From CAWACP01 sp963832965 (GTDB taxonomy: Bacteria; Acidobacteriota; Terriglobia; Bryobacterales; Bryobacteraceae): 64,000 bases of DNA. Under the pieces are notes generated by a model. It was not told where the DNA came from and ran no database searches. It saw only the letters and a program-made list of their open reading frames with translations. Both the position numbers and the translations under genes were made by a program. How positions within the stretch are numbered: the stretch's first letter is position 1; every line of letters starts with the position of its first letter. The stretch lies in assembly GCA_963832965.1 (NCBI GenBank), contig CAWHVW010000003.1, positions 1,736,001 through 1,800,000 on the forward strand, read 5' to 3'. Shown here piece after piece: positions 32,484 to 38,543 of the stretch.

Positions 32484-33323
32484 TTAGTTGGCCTCATGGA
32501 GCCGCGCCAGCCGCACGCTGCCAGGGCCAATGTGAATGTGCGCCCCTGTCGCCTTGCCCGGCACGGCCGAGCGAAAGGCGAAGAAGGGAATCTCATGCGC
32601 TTCCAGGTATTGGCGAAGCCAGACACCCTCCGGTTGATCGGGCGTCACCGCCACATCCACCCTGCCGCGATGATCGAATCCGAGAGCGCGATGCGCGGCT
32701 GTGTCGCCGTTGGCGCTGATGGGCATGGGATGATCATATTGCTTTTGCCAGGCCGCCTCAACTTCTTTCAGATCATCGGGCGTGAATTCCCCTTTGCCGG
32801 CGAAGTGTTCTTCCACCGAGGTCGGCGCCGCGCCGGACTCGAAACTTTGCTCGGCGCGGGCCATGGCCGCGAGTTCCCCCAGTAATCGCGCTCTTTCCCG
32901 CGCCAGATCGAGTGCGTTCTGCCGGAAGCGCAACTCGTCCTTCAAGGGGTCGAACGCGTTGCGTGCGGCGATTCCGGCGTCAATCTGCACGCGCATCGTT
33001 TCGATCTGCGCGGTTTGGCGATCCACGCGCCGCTGGGCCGCCGCCAGCATATCGGCGGACTGGTCCTCGGTCATGGTCGCCGCGGGCGCGTAAAGCGTCC
33101 GCCGAAGAACCAGATCGTCCTGGGCGTCGGCCAGGTTGGCCAGAGCCTGGTCCAGGCGAGCCCGCGGCAACGCTCCGCACTCCACCAGACCGGAAATTCG
33201 CCGCACTTCGTCGGCTGCCAGATTGGCCTGTCTGCTGAAGGGGTTGTCGGGGTTGGTCGCCGGAGTTTGCGCCAGTAACGGCAGCGAACACAGGGCGAAC
33301 AGCAAAGTTCGCGGCTTCTGCAT
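32484..33323 (-). CDS. Exported protein with M15-like metallopeptidase-type C-terminus
   Basis: A 279-residue exported protein. Signal peptide MQKPRTLLFALCSLPLLAQTPA. A helical, probably coiled-coil middle region (about 30-165: QALANLADAQDDLVLRR, AAQRRVDRQTAQIETMRVQIDAGIAARN, ALDLARERARLLGELAAMARAEQ). The C-terminal ~110 residues carry HRGRVDVAVTPDQPEGVWLRQYLEAHEIPFFAF and a final GAHIHIGPGSVRL: an His, an Asp and an HXH motif spaced like metal ligands of M15-type D-Ala-D-Ala peptidases. Metal binding is inference; no exact family match is claimed. The start is ATG 33323, not the open frame at 33782. First gene of the operon leading to hpt. Confidence 0.66.
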   Translation of the reverse strand: MQKPRTLLFALCSLPLLAQTPATNPDNPFSRQANLAADEVRRISGLVECGALPRARLDQALANLADAQDDLVLRRTLYAPAATMTEDQSADMLAAAQRRVDRQTAQIETMRVQIDAGIAARNAFDPLKDELRFRQNALDLARERARLLGELAAMARAEQSFESGAAPTSVEEHFAGKGEFTPDDLKEVEAAWQKQYDHPMPISANGDTAAHRALGFDHRGRVDVAVTPDQPEGVWLRQYLEAHEIPFFAFRSAVPGKATGAHIHIGPGSVRLARLHEAN

Positions 33324-33335
33324 TCCCGGGAACCA

Positions 33336-33824
33336 GTGTACCATCAGGATAGGAGACGAAGTCTTATTCGCGGCCAGAGCAACTCTGTTCGAAAAATCCC
33401 GCCCAGTCTGGCTGATTCCGCACATCCCACGGACGTCGATGAACCGGTAGCCGGACCTGCGCCCGAAGAGCTGGAGCCGGCGTGGCTCACCGCCGTGCGC
33501 GCCATCGATTCGCGGAAAGGTTCCGAGATTCGCGTCCTCGATCTGCGCGACGTGACCTCTTTTGCCGACCACTTCGTCATCGCCACCGGCTCCAACCCGC
33601 GTCAGATTCAGGCCATTGCCGAGGAAGTGCAGAAGCGCCTCAAGGAAGTCGGTGAGCGGCCGCTCAGTGTGGAAGGGTTGAACAACGCCGAGTGGGTTCT
33701 GGCCGACTACGGCGATTTTATCGTTCACATATTCGCGCCGCAGTCCCGCCAGTATTACGACCTGGAACGCCTGTGGCGCCACGCCAAAGATGTCCCAATT
33801 CCGGCGGCAGCGCCAGCGAATTAG
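33336..33824 (+). CDS. rsfS: Ribosomal silencing factor RsfS
   Basis: Small protein that binds ribosomal protein uL14 and blocks subunit joining when nutrients are short. The iojap/RsfS domain covers about residues 50-150: AVRAIDSRKGSEIRVLDLRDVTSFADHFVIATGSNPRQIQAIAEEVQKRLKEVG, then EGLNNAEWVLADYGDFIVHIFAPQSRQYYDLERLW. The N-terminal 45 residues are poorly conserved and the start is uncertain; GTG 33336 gives 162 residues, while a good AGGAGA Shine-Dalgarno at 33351 points to a downstream start that is not a standard codon. It is divergent from the putative metallopeptidase gene, and repeat copy E follows. Confidence 0.92.
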   Translation: MYHQDRRRSLIRGQSNSVRKIPPSLADSAHPTDVDEPVAGPAPEELEPAWLTAVRAIDSRKGSEIRVLDLRDVTSFADHFVIATGSNPRQIQAIAEEVQKRLKEVGERPLSVEGLNNAEWVLADYGDFIVHIFAPQSRQYYDLERLWRHAKDVPIPAAAPAN

Positions 33825-33851
33825 CCAATTCTCGCGGTTAGGTTGGCAGTG

Positions 33852-33929
33852 GCGGATGCGAGAGAGTGCTTCCGAACCGCGACGGTCACGGAGCGGGCGT
33901 TGAGCAAAAGACCGAGCGCGGACAGCCCA
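33852..33929 (+). repeat. Interspersed hairpin repeat, copy E (full length)
   Basis: Best-paired copy: CCGCG 33877-33881 pairs with CGCGG 33917-33921, and CGGTC 33883-33887 with GACCG 33910-33914, leaving a 22-nt loop that holds the rest of the core. It aligns end to end with 9883-9960. It lies between the convergent rsfS and pspC-like genes; the remaining 33825-33984 shows nothing else. Confidence 0.85.
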
Positions 33930-33984
33930 CTACCAGGAAACGCGAAGAATTCGGGGGGCACGCCATACAACCTGAAATCCTCTT

Positions 33985-34347
33985 TCACGAGCCCGGCGCC
34001 GGCTGCGCCTCCGCGGGTTGTGCCTGCGCCGGTTGCGCCTGCGCCGCGGGCGGCGGATAGCTCACCGGCATGACAATCCAGGCCACGATGTAGGCGACAA
34101 TGCCGGTCAGCGGAATCGGCCAGATCACCAGTATGATCCACAGAATGCGTACCAGCGTGACGTCAACGCCAAAATAGCGCGCAAAACCCGCGCACACGCC
34201 CGCAATCTTCTGGTCGTCGGCTGGACGCGTCAGTCTTTCCGTCCGTGGCGGGACTGCGGCGGATGGCGCCTGCCCCGTCCCCGCGCCGCACTGGCTGCAA
34301 AACTTCACATTGTCTTCCAAACTGACGCCGCACCGGGTACAAAACAT
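33985..34347 (-). CDS. Zinc-ribbon + PspC domain membrane protein
   Basis: A 120-residue protein. An N-terminal zinc ribbon (MFCTRCGVSLEDNVKFCSQCG, two CXXC pairs) is followed by a linker with prolines, then a PspC domain: IAGVCAGFARYFGVDVTLVRILWIILVIWPIPLTGIVAYIVAWIVMP, one re-entrant or membrane helix pair. PspC proteins take part in envelope-stress (phage-shock-type) responses or transmembrane anti-toxin roles. The tail is a low-complexity Ala/Gln/Pro repeat (AQAQPAQAQPAEAQPA). No pspA is nearby. It is divergent from msrP, separated by 110 bp. Confidence 0.9.
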   Translation of the reverse strand: MFCTRCGVSLEDNVKFCSQCGAGTGQAPSAAVPPRTERLTRPADDQKIAGVCAGFARYFGVDVTLVRILWIILVIWPIPLTGIVAYIVAWIVMPVSYPPPAAQAQPAQAQPAEAQPAPGS

Positions 34348-34457
34348 GGAATTCGACCTCGCTCACCTACAGATACGCGATTCCGGGCCCCCGTGTTCAC
34401 GGCCACCATAACATTCCGCGCCTCCGCCACGTATAACTAAATAGAGGAGTACCCGTG

Positions 34458-35387
34458 ATGTTGATTCGAATCCCGCGCGGATGGGAGATTCCCGAGCGCG
34501 AGGCCACTCCGGAATCCGTCTATATGAACCGTCGCCAGCTCCTGATGGCCGCCGGTTTTCTGGGCGTGGAGCGGCTTCTGGCGGGAGCAGCTCAGGCCGG
34601 CCCATATCCGGCGAAACGGAACCCCCAGTTCACCCTCGACCGGCCCATTACCGAGGAATGGGCTTCCACCGGCTACAACAACTTCTACGAGTTCAACGAG
34701 GAAGACAAGACCGCCGTCAAGGACATGGTGGGCAACTTCAAAATCAGCCCGTGGAAGATCGAGGTGAAGGGGCTGGTGCAGAAGCCGCGCTGGTACGATA
34801 TCGACGAACTGGTCCGCACCATGCCGCTGGAGGAGCGCCTGTACCGGCATCGCTGCGTCGAGGCGTGGTCCATGGCGGTGCCGTGGACGGGATTCCAGTT
34901 CTCCGAGCTGGTGAAGCAGGTGGAACCGAAGCCGGAAGCGAAATTCATACGCTTCGAGTCCGTCTACCGGCCGAAGGAAATGCCCGGGCAGGTTCAATAC
35001 ACGTGGTATTCCTGGCCGTACTTCGAGGGCCTGCGCATGGACGAAGCCATGAACCCTCTGGCGTTCATGGTAACCGGCCTCTACGGCAAACCGATTCCGA
35101 AACAGAATGGCGCCCCCATCCGCATGGCGCTGCCCTGGAAGTACGGGTACAAAGGCGCGAAGTCCATTGTAAAAATCGAGTTCATCGCCAAACAGCCGGA
35201 CACGTTCTGGCACAAATCCGCGCCCGACGAATACGGCTTCTATTCCAACGTGAACCCCAACAAGCCCCATCCGCGCTGGTCGCAGGCCACGGAGAAGGTG
35301 ATCCCCAACATGGAGCGCCGTCCCACTCTCATGTACAACGGCTACGAAAAATGGGTGGCTGGAATGTACAACGGTAAGGAGTTTTGA
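34458..35387 (+). CDS. msrP: Periplasmic methionine sulfoxide reductase, molybdopterin subunit MsrP
   Basis: Exported sulfite-oxidase-fold molybdoenzyme that repairs methionine sulfoxide in periplasmic proteins. From ATG 34458 the protein has 309 residues, with a TAT-type signal (MNRRQLLMAAG, twin arginine at 25-26, cleavage near AQA). The molybdenum-coordinating cysteine is C133 in YRHRCVEAWSMAVPW. The conserved segments NFYEF, EEDKTAV, PRWYDIDELV, RFESVYRPKEMPGQ, WPYFEGLRMDEAMNPL and PWKYGYKGAKSIVKIEF are all present. GAGGAG Shine-Dalgarno at 34444 favours this ATG over GTG 34455. The usual heme membrane partner MsrQ is not adjacent, so the electron donor is unclear. Confidence 0.95.
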   Translation: MLIRIPRGWEIPEREATPESVYMNRRQLLMAAGFLGVERLLAGAAQAGPYPAKRNPQFTLDRPITEEWASTGYNNFYEFNEEDKTAVKDMVGNFKISPWKIEVKGLVQKPRWYDIDELVRTMPLEERLYRHRCVEAWSMAVPWTGFQFSELVKQVEPKPEAKFIRFESVYRPKEMPGQVQYTWYSWPYFEGLRMDEAMNPLAFMVTGLYGKPIPKQNGAPIRMALPWKYGYKGAKSIVKIEFIAKQPDTFWHKSAPDEYGFYSNVNPNKPHPRWSQATEKVIPNMERRPTLMYNGYEKWVAGMYNGKEF

Positions 35388-35426
35388 AGCGCCCGCGGGC
35401 CCTCGGCATAACGCTCTCCTTGACCG

Positions 35427-35472
35427 CTTAGGAGAGTGGTGTTACACTCCTTAGTGTCTTAGGAGGGTGATG
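35427..35472 (+). promoter_or_regulatory. Direct and inverted repeats, putative PadR operator
   Basis: CTTAGGAGAGTGGTG (35427-35441) and CTTAGGAGGGTGATG (35458-35472) are near-identical direct repeats 31 bp apart. CTTAGGAG...CTCCTTAG (35427-35454) also forms an imperfect 28-bp dyad. The second repeat contains the padR Shine-Dalgarno and start, so a bound repressor would block it: an autoregulation layout. Confidence 0.5.
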
Positions 35473-35811
35473 TCCGGCCAGGCCCAGCTTCTTCCAGGAA
35501 CGCTCGATCTGCTCGTTCTGAAAGCGGTCTCTCTCGGCCCTCTTCACGGCTACGGGGTTCTTCTGCGCATCGGCCAGATCTCCGAGCAGGCCCTGCTCAT
35601 TGAGCAGGGGGCGCTCTACCCGGCATTGTTCCGCCTGGTGCGTCAGGGTCTGCTGAAGGCAAGCTGGGGCATATCGGAGAACAATCGCCGCGCGAAGTTC
35701 TACGAGCTCACCGCCGCCGGGCGCAAGCGACTGCGAGAAGAAACCGACGGGTGGAACCGCCTTGCCGGAGCCATCGCCGCCGCCCTCGCCGCCCAACCGG
35801 AGGAAACGTGA
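35470..35811 (+). CDS. PadR-family transcriptional regulator 1
   Basis: A 113-residue winged-helix regulator: GTLDLLVLKAVSLGPLHGYGVLLRIGQISEQALLIEQGALYPALFRLVRQGLLKASWG, followed by ENNRRAKFYELTAAGRKRL, the wing that is diagnostic of PadR. Its stop (TGA 35809-35811) overlaps the GTG start of the ADOP permease behind it, so it is a dedicated regulator of that permease. Direct repeats overlapping its start suggest autorepression. Start ATG 35470; GTG 35467 is also possible. The inducer is unknown, but the same arrangement occurs again at 41.2 kb. Confidence 0.93.
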   Translation: MSGQAQLLPGTLDLLVLKAVSLGPLHGYGVLLRIGQISEQALLIEQGALYPALFRLVRQGLLKASWGISENNRRAKFYELTAAGRKRLREETDGWNRLAGAIAAALAAQPEET

Positions 35812-38462
35812 AATTCGTCGCCTACATTCGTTCGGTTGCCGGCCGGTTGTTGCATGGTTCCAGGATCGCTGACGACATGGAAGAGGAGCTTCGCTCACAC
35901 ATCCGGCACCGCGCTGACGATCTTGAGCGTTCCGGCGTGGACGGCGCCGAGGCGGAACGGCGCGCGCGCATCGAGTTCGGCGGCCACCAGCGGTTCAAAG
36001 AGGAATGCCACGACGCGATCGGCGGCAATTTCATCGACACCCTTGTGAAGGACGTGCGCTTCGGTATTCGCGTGTTGCGCAAGTCTCCCGGATTCACCGC
36101 CGTCGCCGTGCTCACGCTGGCCCTGGCAATTGGCGCCAACGCCGTTGTCTTTGGCGTATTGAACGGGCTGATCCTGAGGCCGATGAACCTGCCTCAGGTG
36201 CAGAGCCTCTACGGAATCGACCGCGTGGGCGCGGATGCGCCGACGCAATCGTATCCCGATTACGTGGACCTGCGCGACCGAAACCGCAGCTTCGATGGCC
36301 TGGCGGCTTACCTGATCTCGGAGGCGGGACTCGATACGGGCGAAAATCCATCGCGCGTCTTCCTCTTTCAAACGAGCGGCAACTACTTCGACGTATTGCG
36401 TATTCAGCCGTATCTTGGCCGATTTTTCCACGCATCCGATGAGCATGGCCCCAACAGCGCCCCGTACGTAGTGCTCACCTACGCGTATTGGCAAGTACAT
36501 TTTCAAGGTGACCGCGGGGTGGTGGGCCGTGTCGTTAAGATCAACAAGCATCCGTTCACCATCGCCGGCGTAGCCCCACCCGACTTCCACGGGACTCTGT
36601 TGTTTGCTTTTCCCGATTTGTTCTTGCCAATGGTTAACGCGGAGCAGCTACTCGGCAGGAGCCTTCTGAACGATCGCGAAAGCCGTTGGGTGTATCTGGC
36701 GTTGGGGCATCTGAAAGCCGGAGTCACCCCGGCTCAGGCGATTGCCGATCTGAACTCGATTGGATCGTACCTGGAAAAGACGTATCCCAAAGAAGATGGC
36801 CATGTGAACTATTCCTTGTCCCGTCCGAGCCTCTACGGCGACTTCCTTGGCAGCCGGGTGCGGGGATTCCTGACGGGGCTGATGCTGCTGGCGGGGTTGA
36901 TTCTGCTGGCGGCCTGCGCCAACCTGGGCAGCCTGTTTGCCGCGCGCGCGGCGGACCGTTCCCGGGAAGTTGCTCTGCGGCTCGCGCTCGGATCCAGCCG
37001 CAGCCGTATTCTGCGGGGACTCTTTACCGAAGCGTTGCTGATTTCGCTGATGGGTGGCGCTCTCGGACTATGGGGCAGCATCTTTTTATTGCGCGGGCTG
37101 AGCGCCTGGCAGCCGGTGCCCAGGTACCCCATCCATGTGGCCCTGAACCCCGACGCAAGTGTTTACGCAATCGCCGTGGCATTGGCACTGCTGAGCGGGC
37201 TTCTTTTCGGCCTGGTTCCGGTGCGCCAGGTGCTTAGGACAGATCCATATCAGATCGTCAAGTCGGGATCCACCGGCACGGTGGGGAGGCGGATCACCGT
37301 CCGCGATTTGTTGCTGGTCGTACAAATCGCGATTTGCGCCGTGCTGGTCACGTCTTCCATGGTCGCCGTGCGCGGGCTGGTGCGCTCGATGCACGGCGAT
37401 TTCGGTTTTGAGCCACGCGGCGCGTTGCTGGTGAGTACCGTCCTGGGTATGGCGGGTTATCGCGGGGACCAGGTTCCCGCAATGCAAAGGCGGATGATCG
37501 ATGCCGTGCAGAAGATTCCTGGCGTGGAGTCTGTGGGATTGATTGATTGGCTGCCATTAAGTGGAAGTTGGGACGTCTCGCCGGTTTTCGCCAGCGAAAC
37601 GGCGGATCTGAGACCATCCAACGCCGTGGCTGTGCCCTTCGGGTTCAGTGTATCTCCCGAATACTTCCACGCGGCGGGCACAGCGCTGCTGTCCGGAAGG
37701 ACTTTCACGTGGCACGACGACAAGAATGCGCCGCGCGTGGCCGTGGTCAACCGGGAATTCGCCCGCAAACTTTTTGGCTCACCAACCGCCGCGATCGGAA
37801 AATCGTACAAAATGCAGGATCGGATGCGCATCCAGGTGGTTGGCATTGTGGAGAACGGAAAATACAGGTACCTCACCGAAGATCCACAGCCGGCGATGTT
37901 CCTGCCCATGCTGCAATCGCCATCCAGTGCTTCATCGCTGGTGGTGCGCTCAAATCACGATCCGCGGCAACTTGTGGCGGCCATAAGGAACGCCCTGCGG
38001 GACGTGGACTCGGGGCTGCCTTCCTATGTCGAAACGTGGACACAACAATTGGACCTGACTCTGTTTCCTTCGCGGGTGGCGACGATGTCCCTGGGTGTGC
38101 TGGGTGTGCTGGGCGCCATGCTGTCCATCACCGGCATCTTCGGAATGGCCGCGTACTCGGTCAGCAGGCGGCTGAAGGAATTGGGAATTCGCCTCGCCCT
38201 CGGAGCGCAGCGTAAGGAAGTGTTGCAGGCGGCGCTGGGACGGGCGCTTAAATTACTGGCCTTTGGTTCGGCGGCGGGATTGCTCCTTGGAATTCTGGCG
38301 AGCCGGGTGCTGGCCTTCATCGTGTATCAGGCGACTCCCCGCGATCCGTTGGTCTTGTCCGGCGTCGTTCTGATTATGGCGTTACTAGGACTGTTGGCCA
38401 CCTGGATTCCGGCGCAGCGAGCTCTGTCAGTGGATCCGTTGGCTCTGCTCCGCGAGGAGTGA
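35808..38462 (+). CDS. ADOP-family permease with N-terminal prefix domain
   Basis: About 884 residues from GTG 35808; the open frame at 35751 is rejected because GTG overlaps the padR stop. An N-terminal prefix domain of about 85 residues (VRSVAGRLLHGSRIADDMEEELRSHIRHRADDLE... GGHQRFKEECHD) precedes the first span (DVRFGIRVLRKSPGFTAVAVLTLALAIGANAVVF). A periplasmic domain, spans LLAGLILLAACANLGSLF and LLLVVQIAICAVLVTSSM, a second periplasmic domain and the terminal spans (LGVLGVLGAMLSITGIFGMAAYSV) follow, ending ALSVDPLALLREE. The prefix occurs only on the ADOP copies linked to PadR in this window. Substrate unknown; no ATPase gene adjacent. Confidence 0.92.
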   Translation: MKFVAYIRSVAGRLLHGSRIADDMEEELRSHIRHRADDLERSGVDGAEAERRARIEFGGHQRFKEECHDAIGGNFIDTLVKDVRFGIRVLRKSPGFTAVAVLTLALAIGANAVVFGVLNGLILRPMNLPQVQSLYGIDRVGADAPTQSYPDYVDLRDRNRSFDGLAAYLISEAGLDTGENPSRVFLFQTSGNYFDVLRIQPYLGRFFHASDEHGPNSAPYVVLTYAYWQVHFQGDRGVVGRVVKINKHPFTIAGVAPPDFHGTLLFAFPDLFLPMVNAEQLLGRSLLNDRESRWVYLALGHLKAGVTPAQAIADLNSIGSYLEKTYPKEDGHVNYSLSRPSLYGDFLGSRVRGFLTGLMLLAGLILLAACANLGSLFAARAADRSREVALRLALGSSRSRILRGLFTEALLISLMGGALGLWGSIFLLRGLSAWQPVPRYPIHVALNPDASVYAIAVALALLSGLLFGLVPVRQVLRTDPYQIVKSGSTGTVGRRITVRDLLLVVQIAICAVLVTSSMVAVRGLVRSMHGDFGFEPRGALLVSTVLGMAGYRGDQVPAMQRRMIDAVQKIPGVESVGLIDWLPLSGSWDVSPVFASETADLRPSNAVAVPFGFSVSPEYFHAAGTALLSGRTFTWHDDKNAPRVAVVNREFARKLFGSPTAAIGKSYKMQDRMRIQVVGIVENGKYRYLTEDPQPAMFLPMLQSPSSASSLVVRSNHDPRQLVAAIRNALRDVDSGLPSYVETWTQQLDLTLFPSRVATMSLGVLGVLGAMLSITGIFGMAAYSVSRRLKELGIRLALGAQRKEVLQAALGRALKLLAFGSAAGLLLGILASRVLAFIVYQATPRDPLVLSGVVLIMALLGLLATWIPAQRALSVDPLALLREE

Positions 38463-38473
38463 GTTCGCGATCA

Positions 38474-38499
38474 GGGCCGATACGGGCCCCTCCTTCTTA
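38474..38499. terminator. Hairpin between convergent ADOP genes
   Basis: GGGCC 38474-38478 pairs with GGCCC 38485-38489, followed by CTCCTTCTT on the plus strand. It fits a rho-independent terminator for ADOP permease 3 but the stem is only 5 bp. Confidence 0.5.
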
Positions 38500-38543
38500 T
38501 AGACAAACGGCAATCCGCGGGGACGGCCATACCTCCGATCGGG

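Noticed and set aside
33821..34141. Minus-strand frame reading through repeat copy E
   Set aside because: Its C-terminus (SVTVAVRKHSL) is just a translation of the repeat; the real gene there is the PspC protein at 33985-34347.
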